DNA of 53,704 nt from Treponema sp. (GCA_009787695.1 WQSW01000008.1:2040-55743); one strand, 5' to 3'; positions 1-10,814 are shown, counted from the first letter of the stretch. The notes: generated by a model not told the origin, from the sequence alone. Program-made: numbers and translations.

Positions 1-1
1 C

Positions 2-406
2 CTGTTGCTTGTTAAGAAAGCGATCCTGCCGTTAAAAAACAATTTATTAATTATTTCCCGCCAAGAATCATTTTTCCAAACCGGAGAAATAAAACCGTTT
101 TTACAAGACTTAATTGAAAATTTAGATCATGCAGTAATGCAGGTAGAACATTACCGCGAATGGCTGTCAAGCGTCATGGAAGTAAACTTGTCCGTTTTAT
201 CATATCAGCTGAACAAGGTAATGAAAGTATTAGCGATGATTTCCGCTATCTTTATCCCGTTGTCTTTTATCGCCGGGATATACGGCATGAATTTTGAATT
301 TATGCCTGAATTAAGTTATAACTTTGGGTATTTCATTGTTCTTGGCGTTATGTTTATAGTTGCAGTTATTATGATTGTTTTCTTTAAAGTCCGCCGATGG
401 TTCTAA
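2..406 (+). CDS. corA: CorA-family Mg2+/Co2+ transporter, C-terminal part (5' end outside window)
   Basis: Open from window edge; two C-terminal TM helices with the signature YGMNFE (GMN motif) after 'FIPLSFIAGIYGMN'. Confidence 0.85.
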   Translation: MLLVKKAILPLKNNLLIISRQESFFQTGEIKPFLQDLIENLDHAVMQVEHYREWLSSVMEVNLSVLSYQLNKVMKVLAMISAIFIPLSFIAGIYGMNFEFMPELSYNFGYFIVLGVMFIVAVIMIVFFKVRRWF

Positions 407-425
407 ATTTTTATACCAAAAACAA

Positions 426-1400
426 ATGAGCATAATAAAAAATATTCTTAAAAAATGCACCTTATGTCCGCGTAATTGCGGAGTTAACCGCCTTGCAGGA
501 GAAAAAGGTTTTTGCAAGGAAACATCAGAACTCCGCGTTGCCGTTGCTGTAATCCACAAAGGGGAAGAACCTCCTCTTGTGGGGACAGGCGGCTCGGGGA
601 CAATTTTTATCAGCGGTTGTAATTTAGGCTGTGTCTTTTGTCAAAATTATCAAGTGTCGCAAGGAGCAGCAGGAACAGAAAGTTTGGGAAAAAAAGTTTC
701 GTCTAACGATTTTGCAAAAATCTGCGAAGCATTGCGTGATGCAGGTGCAGAAAATATCAACATTGTAACAGGCAGTCATGCAATTCCTGCAATTATAGAA
801 GGATTAATTGCCGCACGAGATATTGGTGTGCAAATCCCTGTTCTTTGGAATTGCTCCGGCTACGAAACGCCCTTTGCTTTGGAATTATTAAAAGATTATG
901 TTGATGTTTTTTTACCCGATTTAAAAACACTGGATAGTGAAATAGCAAAAAAGTTTTTTAATGCACCGGATTATCCGGAAGCTGCGGTAAAAGCGATTTT
1001 AAAAATGATTGAATTAACGCAGCATACAGATAACGATAAATCCAAAGTAATTATCCGTCATTTAATAATACCCGGCTTTCTTGAATCAACACGCTCTGTT
1101 TTAAAATGGTTTTCAGATAAAACAAATTCTGTTTGCGTAAAAGATCATGCTTTACTTTCTCTGATGACGCAATACACTCCAATTCCAAACAGAGGGACGC
1201 ACGGTTCTTTAGAAACGCAGATAGCTCCGCAACGTTACCTAAGCGAAGAAGAGTACTGCACTGTTTTAAATTGGTTAGAAGAATTTGAAATAGAAGACGG
1301 TTTTTGCCAGGAGCTTGTAACAGGAAACGATTGGCTTCCTGATTTTAGAAGAACGAATCCCTTCCCGTCAAAACTTTCAATTCCCGTTTGGTCAATGTAA
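426..1400 (+). CDS. Radical SAM protein, pyruvate-formate-lyase-activating-enzyme-like (PflA/PflX type)
   Basis: CTLCPRNCGVNR N-terminus plus radical SAM CNLGCVFCQNYQ (CxxxCxxC). ORF track begins at 375, but ATG at 426 (MSIIKNILKKCTLCPRNCG) is the more natural start. Confidence 0.85.
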   Translation: MSIIKNILKKCTLCPRNCGVNRLAGEKGFCKETSELRVAVAVIHKGEEPPLVGTGGSGTIFISGCNLGCVFCQNYQVSQGAAGTESLGKKVSSNDFAKICEALRDAGAENINIVTGSHAIPAIIEGLIAARDIGVQIPVLWNCSGYETPFALELLKDYVDVFLPDLKTLDSEIAKKFFNAPDYPEAAVKAILKMIELTQHTDNDKSKVIIRHLIIPGFLESTRSVLKWFSDKTNSVCVKDHALLSLMTQYTPIPNRGTHGSLETQIAPQRYLSEEEYCTVLNWLEEFEIEDGFCQELVTGNDWLPDFRRTNPFPSKLSIPVWSM

Positions 1401-1402
1401 TT

Positions 1403-1963
1403 TTACAACAGCACAGTCTGTGCTATTTTTTTACTTACTTCATCTCCGAGTAAATACGCGATTATTGCAACAGCAAATTCCCCCGCTGTTCCTGCGCTGC
1501 GGCTGGTGATAATATTGCCGTCGGTAACAACTCTTGCCTCTGACCAAATGCCGTCTTTCACTTTTTCTTCCATGCCGGGGTAGCAGGTAAAATTCTTTCC
1601 TTTTAAAATGCCGAGCGGAGCCAGAACAAGCGCGGGGGAGGCGCAGATGGCGCAGATCAATTTTTTCTCTGCTGCCATCTTTTGTAATAATTCTTTTACT
1701 TCTTTTGATGCGGCAAGTTTTTCCGCGCCGGGTATTCCGCCGGGAAGAATTACCGCATCATAATCAGTCTTTACAATATTATTAATTGTCAGTGTAATAT
1801 TTGCTGTTAATTTTATACCGCCCCATCTGCTTGTCACTTCTATTAGATCGGAAATTGACACAGTTGTAACTTCAATCCCTGCCCGCTGCAGGTAGTCGAT
1901 GGGCGTTACAGCTTCTACATCTTCGAATCCGTCTGCCAGTAAGACAATTACTTTTTTTGTCAT
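1403..1963 (-). CDS. DJ-1/PfpI family protein
   Basis: 'VIVLLADGFEDVEAVTPIDYLQRAG...ILPGG...ICAICASPALVLAPLGILKGK' matches the DJ-1/ThiJ family with nucleophile-elbow Cys. Confidence 0.9.
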   Translation of the reverse strand: MTKKVIVLLADGFEDVEAVTPIDYLQRAGIEVTTVSISDLIEVTSRWGGIKLTANITLTINNIVKTDYDAVILPGGIPGAEKLAASKEVKELLQKMAAEKKLICAICASPALVLAPLGILKGKNFTCYPGMEEKVKDGIWSEARVVTDGNIITSRSAGTAGEFAVAIIAYLLGDEVSKKIAQTVLL

Positions 1964-1965
1964 TT

Positions 1966-2364
1966 CTAGCGGTTGCGCTTTTCTTCTTCGGACTTACACT
2001 CAATGCACATAAGAGCATACGGGATCGCAATAAGGCGATCCTGCGGGATACGTTTGCCGCATTTAATACAATGACCGTACTTGTCTTGTTTGATGCGTGT
2101 AAGCGCCGCTTCAATTGATTTTAAGCGTTTCAGCTCCTGAGTGCCGATGGCTTCCAGCATCTTTCTGTCGATATCGTCTGAGGCAATATCAGCGATGTCT
2201 TTAGGTTCTGTGCCGTCCATAATTTCTTTAAAATCTTCGTTGCTGGCAATTAAATTGTCAACGATTTCAGCTCTTAAAGCCATTAGCGCGCCTTCCATCC
2301 TGCCTAGAAAATTCTCGTCAATCGGCGGAGGACTTTTTTTCTTCTTTTTACTTGTCGTTGCCAT
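1966..2364 (-). CDS. TraR/DksA family zinc-finger transcriptional regulator
   Basis: 'YGHCIKCGKRIPQDRLIAIPYALMCIECK' C4 zinc finger; coiled-coil N-terminus. Confidence 0.85.
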   Translation of the reverse strand: MATTSKKKKKSPPPIDENFLGRMEGALMALRAEIVDNLIASNEDFKEIMDGTEPKDIADIASDDIDRKMLEAIGTQELKRLKSIEAALTRIKQDKYGHCIKCGKRIPQDRLIAIPYALMCIECKSEEEKRNR

Positions 2365-2535
2365 TTTATCACTCTCCCTTTACTCCGTGATATTCGACAC
2401 CCGTCTTTTTATTGAACGGGGACACTATGTTAAAACACTTACGGTTTTAACAAGAGTTTACTATATTGTCATGCACTCTTCGAAATTGTCAATAGATAAA
2501 ATAAAAAACTATAGGGTTTTTATTTTATCATATTC

Positions 2536-3603
2536 TTACCCCATCTTTAATAATGGAATCACAGGAGCTGTGAGTTCCATTACAGCGGGGAAATCTTCAG
2601 GCTGTAATAAAATGGTTTCGCCGTCCATTTGCGCGAGTATGGGTTCGCTGCAAGAAAATTCTACCCGATGTGCGCTAAAAAGCATCGTATTGGAATTCTT
2701 TGAATGCTTGCCTTTTGTAACCTGATCTTTTATCGCTAATTTCTTTACAAGCGGCATTTGTTTTATACCGCATACATTATTTTCGTCCGGAAGTATTTTT
2801 TGCTGATTGCCGTAAGTTCTGTTGCCTGAAACACCCATAGCAAGTAAGAGGAGTTTTTCTCTGAAAGAGAGTATTTCTTTATTATTATTATCAAGAGCCC
2901 TTACATTCATATAATCAACTTTATATTTTTTATCGTAAGAAAGAGCGGCAATATCGATCCAGAATTTATATGATTGACCTTTAGTTTTTGATTTTAATAG
3001 ATTTGTTTGATGCGTAACAAATGCATCAAGCCCTACAGATAAAATGTTGAATGCAAGGAAAGGCCCCTTCCAGCCGGACGGTCCTTCTTTTGCAGGTACC
3101 AATTGCACAGCCGGTGCATACTCAACATGAACAGGTTTAAGAAGTAAGTCCAACGCTTCCCCTAAATCGTTGCTGTCGGCGCCGTCATTGCCCGTTCCTA
3201 ACGGGAGGCGTAAAACAGCCATGTTTCTGCGGACATGGGGCGGTGTGTTATAAATAGCTTGCATAACTTCACCGTGAGTTCCGTCACCGCCTGCGCTTAT
3301 TATTAAGTAAAATGGTTCGGGTTCTTTTTCAACTCTGTTTACAAATGATTTGGTTATCTCCTGTGCTGAGCCTTTACCTTCTGTTATGTTCATAATTACT
3401 GTTTTATAAATTTGTCTGGTTGGATTTGATTTTGCTTTTTCTTGATATTTTGTAAGTGTCTTTAAGTGTGCAGCCCATTTTGATGGGATAAAAAAGCCCC
3501 CTGCGACAGGGTTAACAACAACCATACACCGTAACGGCAGTCCCGGAGCGACCATTGAATGCTGACAGATATCTGTGAGTACCTGAGCGAAATAATAATC
3601 CAT
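2536..3603 (-). CDS. Diacylglycerol/lipid kinase family protein
   Basis: 'VVNPVAGG', 'ISAGGDGTHGEVMQAI', 'LPLGTGND' DAGK catalytic motifs. Confidence 0.85.
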   Translation of the reverse strand: MDYYFAQVLTDICQHSMVAPGLPLRCMVVVNPVAGGFFIPSKWAAHLKTLTKYQEKAKSNPTRQIYKTVIMNITEGKGSAQEITKSFVNRVEKEPEPFYLIISAGGDGTHGEVMQAIYNTPPHVRRNMAVLRLPLGTGNDGADSNDLGEALDLLLKPVHVEYAPAVQLVPAKEGPSGWKGPFLAFNILSVGLDAFVTHQTNLLKSKTKGQSYKFWIDIAALSYDKKYKVDYMNVRALDNNNKEILSFREKLLLLAMGVSGNRTYGNQQKILPDENNVCGIKQMPLVKKLAIKDQVTKGKHSKNSNTMLFSAHRVEFSCSEPILAQMDGETILLQPEDFPAVMELTAPVIPLLKMG

Positions 3604-3734
3604 AAATCATAATTACATATAATAAATGTTAGGTCAAGGCTATTAATTTAATAATTACACAAACAAGGTTTGTATTTATTACTATAAGCGCTCCTTATTC
3701 TCATTTTTATAAAAATTCTCTATAATTTTCTATT

Positions 3735-6173
3735 ATGGCAAAATATCCTTTTGAAACAATCGAGCCCAAATGGCAAAAATATTGGGCAGACAACAAAACA
3801 TTCAAGGCAGCGGAAGATCCCGCTATTCCCAAAGACAAGCGCCGCTATGTGCTTGATATGTTCCCTTATCCTTCGGCGCAAGGGCTTCATGTCGGTCATC
3901 CCGAAGGCTATACGGCAACTGACATTTACTGCCGTTACCTTCGCATGAACGGTTATAATGTTCTGCACCCGATGGGTTTTGACGCCTTCGGTCTGCCCGC
4001 TGAAAATTATGCAATTAAAACAGGCACGCATCCTGCTGTTACTACGGCGGCTAATGTTGACCGTTTCCGCTCTCAGATAAAAGCGCTCGGCTTTTCTTAC
4101 GACTGGGATCGCGAAGTGGATACCTCCGCAGAAGATTACTACCGCTGGACGCAGTGGATTTTTCTTAAACTATTTGAAAAGGGGCTTGCCTACGAGGCGG
4201 AAAGCCCAATCAACTGGTGTCCGTCCTGCAAGACAGGTCTTGCCAACGAAGAGGTAAAAGACGGACTTTGCGATCGCTGCGGGGAAAAAGTAACCCGTAA
4301 ACGCATCCGCCAATGGATACTTAAGATCACAGCATATGCCGAACGCCTGCTTGCCGATCTTGATTTGCTTGATTGGCCTGAGTCTGTAAAACTTATGCAG
4401 CGTAATTGGATAGGAAGAAGCGAAGGCGCGAATGTCATTTTTAAAATAGAGGGTTTTTCTGATACTCTGGAAATCTACACAACACGCCCTGATACTCTTT
4501 TCGGTGCAACTTATATGGTGCTTTCTCCCGAACATCCGCTTGTTAATAAAATAACAACGGCAGAACAAAGGAAAGCTGTAACTTCTTATATTGAAAAAGC
4601 GGCTTTAAAGAGCGATCTGGATCGAACCGATCTGGCAAAAGAAAAAACAGGTGTCTTCTGCGGCTCGTATGCAATCAATCCCGTTAACGATCAAAAAATC
4701 CCGATATGGATTGCCGACTATGTTCTTATCTCTTACGGCACAGGCGCAATCATGGCTGTTCCCGCGCATGATGAGCGCGACTGGGAGTTTGCAAAAACTT
4801 TTAACCTGCCGATTATTTTAGTTGTCTCTGATGAAAAACCGATTGATGGAAAAGACTATTCAAGCGAGCCGTCTGAATGTACAGCGGCAGACGGCTATTC
4901 TGTAAACTCAAGTTTCATTACAGGGTTATCTACCGCAGAAGCTAAAACAAAAATTACTAAATGGCTTGAAGAAAAAGGCTTAGGAAAAAAATCTGTAAAT
5001 TATAAATTAAGGGACTGGAACTTTTCCCGTCAGCGTTATTGGGGCGAGCCGATTCCGGTTGTGCATTGCAATAACTGCGGTATTGTGCCTCTCCCGGAAA
5101 GCGCTCTTCCTTTAAAGTTACCGGAAGTGCAATCATATAAACCTACCGGCACAGGCGAGTCTCCACTTGCGGGAATTGATCAGTGGGTGAATACAACATG
5201 CCCTAAATGCGGCGGAAAAGCGAAGCGCGAAACTAATACCATGCCGCAGTGGGCAGGCTCTTGCTGGTACTACATCCGCTATCTCGATCCTAAAAACGAA
5301 AAAGAATTTGCCTCTAAAGAAAAGATTGATTATTGGCTGCCTGTAGATTTATATGTCGGCGGCGCGGAACATGCGGTCTTGCATTTACTGTACAGCCGTT
5401 TTTGGCATAAGGTGCTGTATGACTTAGAGCTTGTGAACACAGTAGAACCTTTTCAAAGATTGATTAATCAGGGGATGATCTTAGGGGAAGACAATCAAAA
5501 GATGAGCAAGAGCAAAGGCAATGTTATTAATCCTGATGATGTAATAAAAGAGTACGGGGCGGATACCATGCGTCTTTATGAAATGTTTATGGGTCCCCTA
5601 GAAGTGAGTAAGCCATGGATAACAGCAGGTTTAGTAGGTGTTACGCGATTTTTAGAACGCTTATGGCATATCGGGCAAAAGAGCGAAGGAGAGATCTCTG
5701 CCGAAGAAAAAAATAAGCTTTTAAAGCTGATGCATCGAACCATTAAAAAAGTGACAGAAGATACTTCAAGCCTTAACTTTAATACGGCGATAAGCGCTAT
5801 GATGGTATACTCAGGCGAACTTGCTAAAGCAGAATTTATCCCCCGCGATTTATGGCAGCCGCTTGTAATAATGGCAGGCGCATATGCTCCTCATCTGGGG
5901 GAAGAACTCTGGGAAAAAATGGGCGGCAAAGGTTCTGTTTCAGCTGCTTCCTGGCCCCCTTATGAAGAGGCTCTTACACTCTTTGATGAGGTAACTGTTG
6001 TTGTTCAGATAAACGGCAAGGTTCGGGAAAAATTTACAGCCGCAGCGGGAACAAGTAAAGAGGAACTTGAAAAAACCGCTTTTGCTATGCCGGGTGTACA
6101 GAAATGGTTAGAAGGGCAGACTATAAAAAAATTGATTATTATACCTGACAAATTGGTAAATATAGTTGTATAA
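3735..6173 (+). CDS. leuS: Leucyl-tRNA synthetase
   Basis: '[22 protein letters not shown]' (HIGH), 'KMSKSKGN' (KMSKS), editing-domain sequence. Confidence 0.97.
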   Translation: MAKYPFETIEPKWQKYWADNKTFKAAEDPAIPKDKRRYVLDMFPYPSAQGLHVGHPEGYTATDIYCRYLRMNGYNVLHPMGFDAFGLPAENYAIKTGTHPAVTTAANVDRFRSQIKALGFSYDWDREVDTSAEDYYRWTQWIFLKLFEKGLAYEAESPINWCPSCKTGLANEEVKDGLCDRCGEKVTRKRIRQWILKITAYAERLLADLDLLDWPESVKLMQRNWIGRSEGANVIFKIEGFSDTLEIYTTRPDTLFGATYMVLSPEHPLVNKITTAEQRKAVTSYIEKAALKSDLDRTDLAKEKTGVFCGSYAINPVNDQKIPIWIADYVLISYGTGAIMAVPAHDERDWEFAKTFNLPIILVVSDEKPIDGKDYSSEPSECTAADGYSVNSSFITGLSTAEAKTKITKWLEEKGLGKKSVNYKLRDWNFSRQRYWGEPIPVVHCNNCGIVPLPESALPLKLPEVQSYKPTGTGESPLAGIDQWVNTTCPKCGGKAKRETNTMPQWAGSCWYYIRYLDPKNEKEFASKEKIDYWLPVDLYVGGAEHAVLHLLYSRFWHKVLYDLELVNTVEPFQRLINQGMILGEDNQKMSKSKGNVINPDDVIKEYGADTMRLYEMFMGPLEVSKPWITAGLVGVTRFLERLWHIGQKSEGEISAEEKNKLLKLMHRTIKKVTEDTSSLNFNTAISAMMVYSGELAKAEFIPRDLWQPLVIMAGAYAPHLGEELWEKMGGKGSVSAASWPPYEEALTLFDEVTVVVQINGKVREKFTAAAGTSKEELEKTAFAMPGVQKWLEGQTIKKLIIIPDKLVNIVV

Positions 6174-6186
6174 TCACTAGATAACG

Positions 6187-8373
6187 ATGGAGATTGAATT
6201 AGATTCGTCAGGAATGGCATATAAGCAAGGTTCGGTAGACCCTTATTTTCGCGAAGATCCCGGAGAAGGATTTCAGCGCAAGCAAATTTACAAGTTCGAT
6301 TTGGAAAAAAATTTTTCTGTTTGGAAATCATGGCGCACTAACGACGGGCGTGTCCTTCCTAATCCGGCGAGCAGTTTTAGTCTAATTAATAACCCTTTTG
6401 AGTCCGGCAGTCTGATTTTGCTGACTACAAATTTTGATCCCGCAGTTGCAGGAAAATCTTTCGGCGGATTTGGAATGAGAGTGCCGATTAATCCTGCAAT
6501 AGTTTTAAATAATCAAACTTATGTTGAGTTTGATTTTTTTTATCCTATAAGCGCTGTCAATAAATATATGAGATTAGAGGTTTGGTCTACTTCTTCAGGC
6601 GGAGAAGGGCATCAGGGTTTTGCAGGTTATCCGGGAACAAATAAGACTCAAGCCTATATCAGGGCTTCTGATATGGACAGGGTTGCCGGAGGCGATCCAA
6701 ACTGGATTGGTTTTTTCAACGGTGACACATGGTATAAAAAAACAATGTGCTGTGTAACACCTGTTTCAGCAGGAACTTGGGAATATCTCAATATTGATTT
6801 GCATACAGAAACAGGTTCTAAAGTAAACGGCGATCTTCTTATGATTGGTAATATCAAGATCACGCAAACCGATGTAAACGGAGTGCCGATTCCGGATGTA
6901 ATAAACGAGAAACGATTTTCTGAAGTTCCCCCTATACGAAGCAAATACAGCAAGGAAACGGGAAGTTTTTATACAGGTGTTTCCGGCACCGGATATGTTT
7001 TACCGGAGACGATACGTGGACATCATTATGAGATTTTTACCAGCGAAAATAACTTAAAACCGGAGATACATCAGTGTGCCCCGCAATGGTTAAAAAACGA
7101 ATATCCCGGCTTTGTTTTTAAACCCTTAGAAGATGTTGAAGAATGGTCTCTGCCGACCGATGAATATTTAAATATACGGGACTCAGGAAAGCCGGGCGAA
7201 TTTAAAGTGCACGGTCATTGCCTTGCATGGGTAAATCAATCCCCTGTTTGGATGCGGCAAATTATCCCTGAAAATATTTCATCTATGCAATGGAATGCCG
7301 ACGGCCGTTTTTACATTGGCGGCAATAACGCGACAGGACCTTATAAAAAAGTTGATAAAATTACCGCCCGCCGAATTTATTTTGATCATATTTTATTTCT
7401 TCTGCGGCATTTTATGTCTACAGATACAAGATATCAATCCAGTGAAAAGAGGGGGATTATTCCTTTCCATTCATTTGATGTTTTAAATGTAGAAATCCAT
7501 GAAAGCCGTCATAGTGTAATAATTCAAGAGAACCCCAATGGATGGGATGCGGCACTAAGGCATGTTTCATGGCTTATGGCAATGACCGATGATGATTTAG
7601 GGGATGTTAGGCAGCACTATGTATATCTTCTTTTTAAATACGCACACATTGCAATACCAAACGCACAGATGGCGGCAAAATACAAAGCGCATTACAACGA
7701 TCCAAATATAGTTCCTGAATATATGAAAATGGACAATCACGATAAGGGCGGCAGTATAGATGCATATATAACCGAAAAACCTCCCATATTGGTTTTTAAC
7801 GATTTTGAAGTGACCACATCAACAAAAGCAAAAGTTGCGTTTAATATGCTGAAAGAACTAAACACTGCATGGAAAACAGACCCTCTTTATGACGGCAGGA
7901 ATTTGATCGAGAATCTGGGGCTGCAAGGGCATGATTTAGTTACCCAAACATTAGCAAGCCAGCATCAGCGTGCAGTAGCTCTTTTTTCTTCTTTGATAGA
8001 CGAAGGCTTGCTTGACAGTATTTGTATCTCCGAATTGGATTTACGCTTGCTGGACTTTACACCGGGAGGGGAGGCTTTAGCGCCTGCTGTGTTAAATCAA
8101 AAACAGGCTGATTGTCTCGGCTATCAATATGCGCTTCTTTTCAAGATGTATTATAAGTATAGAAAATATATTGATCATGTGATTATCTGGGGTCAGCATG
8201 GGACAGGCTGGATGCATAGTTATATCCCCTTTGATCATGAGCTAAAGGCAAGTCAGATATATTACGGTATTATGGACCCTGACAAGTTTATTCAGGGACA
8301 TTCATATCTGGATGAATTTTTTAAAGACGAAAATAATAAATTAGCAGACAGTTATAAGCCGGAAATAATCTAA
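6187..8373 (+). CDS. Glycoside hydrolase family 10-like (endo-1,4-beta-xylanase-like) with N-terminal accessory domain
   Basis: 'GHCLAWVNQSPVWM', 'FDVLNVEIHES' (acid/base region), 'ICISELDLRL' (nucleophile region), 'VIIWGQHGTGWM'; about 250-aa N-terminal beta-rich region. Confidence 0.8.
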   Translation: MEIELDSSGMAYKQGSVDPYFREDPGEGFQRKQIYKFDLEKNFSVWKSWRTNDGRVLPNPASSFSLINNPFESGSLILLTTNFDPAVAGKSFGGFGMRVPINPAIVLNNQTYVEFDFFYPISAVNKYMRLEVWSTSSGGEGHQGFAGYPGTNKTQAYIRASDMDRVAGGDPNWIGFFNGDTWYKKTMCCVTPVSAGTWEYLNIDLHTETGSKVNGDLLMIGNIKITQTDVNGVPIPDVINEKRFSEVPPIRSKYSKETGSFYTGVSGTGYVLPETIRGHHYEIFTSENNLKPEIHQCAPQWLKNEYPGFVFKPLEDVEEWSLPTDEYLNIRDSGKPGEFKVHGHCLAWVNQSPVWMRQIIPENISSMQWNADGRFYIGGNNATGPYKKVDKITARRIYFDHILFLLRHFMSTDTRYQSSEKRGIIPFHSFDVLNVEIHESRHSVIIQENPNGWDAALRHVSWLMAMTDDDLGDVRQHYVYLLFKYAHIAIPNAQMAAKYKAHYNDPNIVPEYMKMDNHDKGGSIDAYITEKPPILVFNDFEVTTSTKAKVAFNMLKELNTAWKTDPLYDGRNLIENLGLQGHDLVTQTLASQHQRAVALFSSLIDEGLLDSICISELDLRLLDFTPGGEALAPAVLNQKQADCLGYQYALLFKMYYKYRKYIDHVIIWGQHGTGWMHSYIPFDHELKASQIYYGIMDPDKFIQGHSYLDEFFKDENNKLADSYKPEII

Positions 8374-8522
8374 AAAACAACGATTTTTGCCTAAAAACAG
8401 CCAAAACTATACTAATTACCTTTAATTTCTTTCTTGCTAAAATGACAAAGTGGGTGTAAAATTTCTTAATCGGCTCGTTGAGCCTAATAATGATAGAAAT
8501 CCAAGGGGATTTTTATCAAGGG

Positions 8523-8546
8523 TGAATATAAAATATTTTATATTCA
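8523..8546. promoter_or_regulatory. 24-bp perfect palindrome TGAATATAAAATATTTTATATTCA upstream of the 8577 gene
   Basis: Direct reading: sequence equals its own reverse complement; about 30 bp before the start codon. Confidence 0.6.
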
Positions 8547-8576
8547 TAGAAAACCACAATTTAAAGAGGTAGAGTT

Positions 8577-8975
8577 ATGTTTAAAGACGGAATAGGAATT
8601 TTCTTATGGAAACTCGCAGTTGCGTTGTATTTAGTTGCAAACGGTGTTTTAGGATTAATCGGTAGAGGCGGGGATTTTCGTATAATCCTTACCAATACAA
8701 TGAGATTTCCTTCATGGGTTGCAACAATAGTTGCTGTTTTAGCATTGGCGGCAGGTGTAATGGTTTTAATTGAAATGTTTAGCAGTCAAGCTATTCGTGT
8801 TTTAGATTTATTTGCATTAATTCTTGCAATTATTTGGGCAGTCTATATCATAATCGGTCTTGTTTCTTTCTTCACAGGCAAGAGCGGTTTAAATATCTGG
8901 GAAATGTTGCAGAGACTTGGCGTTCATACTATGGTTCTCGGTTCTCTTCTTGTTACAGCTAAAAAAGGCAAGTAA
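8577..8975 (+). CDS. Small four-TM membrane protein of unknown function
   Basis: 132 aa, four hydrophobic segments; SD-like AAAGAGGTAGAG upstream; terminator downstream. Confidence 0.75.
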   Translation: MFKDGIGIFLWKLAVALYLVANGVLGLIGRGGDFRIILTNTMRFPSWVATIVAVLALAAGVMVLIEMFSSQAIRVLDLFALILAIIWAVYIIIGLVSFFTGKSGLNIWEMLQRLGVHTMVLGSLLVTAKKGK

Positions 8976-9004
8976 GATAGCCTAGCTATTCATTTTTCAT
9001 GAAG

Positions 9005-9041
9005 AACCGCGTCAGCCCTTCGGGCTTTCGCGGTTTTTTTT
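9005..9041 (+). terminator. Rho-independent terminator
   Basis: AACCGCG..AGCCC-TTC-GGGCT..CGCGGTT followed by a T run. Confidence 0.85.
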
Positions 9042-9118
9042 ATTAGGGAAACTTTTTAATCAGATTTTTAAATAGGAAAGGATCTGGCAAGCAAGTAATT
9101 TTATGTTAAACTATCTTT

Positions 9119-9889
9119 ATGAGTAACGAACTGTCTGTAAGTAAACTGGATGAGTTTTTCAGAAGTTTTCTGGATATAGAAGGTTTTGCAAACGATGCCG
9201 CCCTTAACGGAATTCAAGTTGATAATGACGGCTCTCCCGTTAAAAAAATCGCTTTCGGCGTGGATGCCGCAATGGAAACATTTGAGCAGGCAGCAGCGCT
9301 TGGAGCGGGAATGCTTTTTGTTCATCACGGTTTATTTTGGGGAAAGCAGGTAAGGATTGCGGGAAATCTGAAACAGCGTATTAACTTTCTTTTAGATCAT
9401 AATATCTGTTTGTATGCGGTGCATCTTCCGCTGGATCAGCACTCCAAGTTTGGGAATAATGCAGTAATAGCGCAGTTGCTGGAATTGGAAAACATTGAAC
9501 CTTTCGGTGTTTATGCAGGGCGTAAAATCGGTTATAAGGGTATTTTTTCCAAACCGGTTGCAATTGACGAAGCAGTTAAAAAAATCAGTTTTATGGGAAG
9601 ACCCCCCGCAGGTATCTTTCCTTTCGGGAAAAAAGAGTGTGCAAATGCTGCGGTTGTTTCAGGCGGCGCTGCATCAAACGTGCGTGATGCAATGGAAGAG
9701 GGGATAGACTTATTTATTACAGGCGAATGTGATCACAGCGTTTATCATGATTGCCTTGAATCCAAACTTAACATGATTGCAGGCGGACATTACAGTACTG
9801 AAGTTTGGGGAGTGCAGGCTGTTATGCGTCATTGTATAGAAGAACTTGGTATAGATGCACAGTTTATCGATATTCCTACGGGTTTGTAG
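9119..9889 (+). CDS. Nif3-like dinuclear metal center protein
   Basis: 'LFVHHGLFWGK', 'CLYAVHLPLDQHSKFGNNAVIAQLL', 'FITGECDHSVYHDC', 'GGHYSTE' Nif3/YbgI motifs. Confidence 0.92.
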   Translation: MSNELSVSKLDEFFRSFLDIEGFANDAALNGIQVDNDGSPVKKIAFGVDAAMETFEQAAALGAGMLFVHHGLFWGKQVRIAGNLKQRINFLLDHNICLYAVHLPLDQHSKFGNNAVIAQLLELENIEPFGVYAGRKIGYKGIFSKPVAIDEAVKKISFMGRPPAGIFPFGKKECANAAVVSGGAASNVRDAMEEGIDLFITGECDHSVYHDCLESKLNMIAGGHYSTEVWGVQAVMRHCIEELGIDAQFIDIPTGL

Positions 9890-10175
9890 TATTATTTTTT
9901 TTCAAACCTTTTTTAACAAAAATAGGATCAAAATATTTTTCTACATTCACTTTTGATATTAATAATTTTAATACAATGCGGTAAACAAAAAACGAAACCG
10001 CAAGCGATGCCAATAAGATAAGATTAAAACCCCATGAACGTCCGCTTGGCGGTATATGCGGTGCTATAAAATTTATAAATATAATTGTAAATAAAACAAA
10101 ACTAATAACGGCGATTAGAATATTAAATAATGTTGCTCCAAGAACAAACAGGAGCGTATTAACTTTCTTGTTCAT
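9876..10175 (-). CDS. Small membrane protein downstream of lspA
   Basis: 99 aa, two hydrophobic segments; overlaps lspA 3' end by 17 bp and nif3 tail-to-tail by 14 bp. Confidence 0.7.
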   Translation of the reverse strand: MNKKVNTLLFVLGATLFNILIAVISFVLFTIIFINFIAPHIPPSGRSWGFNLILLASLAVSFFVYRIVLKLLISKVNVEKYFDPIFVKKGLKKNNTTNP

Positions 10176-10758
10176 TTATTATTTCCGCTTTTATGTCGTC
10201 TTTTTCTTCAATTTGTTTTACTTCCGGTTCTTGCTTTTTTTCATTAATTTTTTTAGTTGAAATAAACAGAGTAATTAACAAAATAATACAGCATACAACA
10301 ACAGAAGCATCGGCAATATTAAAAGTAGGCCATCTTTGCATGCCAAAAAGCCCGTAAATATTTACGCTGATAAAATCCACAACTCCGTCCGGACGGAAAA
10401 TTCTATCAATAAGATTGCCGATTCCTCCGCCTATGATACCTGCCGCCGCCCATCGCTGAAGAGTTGTAAATTCATCGGATTTAAAAAAATACCACATTAG
10501 AAAACCTAAAACTAAAAGAGGGAAAACAATAAATACAATTGGTTTTAAAAATTCAGGAAGGTTTTCACCCATACTAAAAGCAATCGCTTTGTTCCGCACA
10601 TGATATATCCAAAGAAAATCATTATTAAAAACATCTTTTATAAGCGCAGGATGAAAAGGCTGCACCTTTACAATAATTGCTTTTATAATTTGATCTGTAA
10701 GAATAATTATTGCGGTTAACGACATCGGCAGTAACCGCTCTTTTATAATTGGTTTCAT
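10159..10758 (-). CDS. lspA: Lipoprotein signal peptidase (signal peptidase II)
   Basis: 'GGGIGNLIDRIFRPDGVVDFISVNIYG...WPTFNIADASV' catalytic Asp motifs; four TM. Confidence 0.93.
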   Translation of the reverse strand: MKPIIKERLLPMSLTAIIILTDQIIKAIIVKVQPFHPALIKDVFNNDFLWIYHVRNKAIAFSMGENLPEFLKPIVFIVFPLLVLGFLMWYFFKSDEFTTLQRWAAAGIIGGGIGNLIDRIFRPDGVVDFISVNIYGLFGMQRWPTFNIADASVVVCCIILLITLFISTKKINEKKQEPEVKQIEEKDDIKAEIINEQES

Positions 10759-10814
10759 TTAAAGACTCCGTTTTTATAGTTTATGGATTATACAGGAGTT
10801 GGTCAAGGTTTGAA

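Noticed and set aside
2141-2725. 194-aa + strand ORF over dksA-like and DAG kinase genes
   Set aside because: Low-complexity Ser/Ile-rich translation antisense to two well-supported genes.
3720-4568. Antisense ORFs over leuS (3720-4031, 4170-4568, 4190-4438)
   Set aside because: leuS frame is unambiguous; antisense translations lack recognisable domains.
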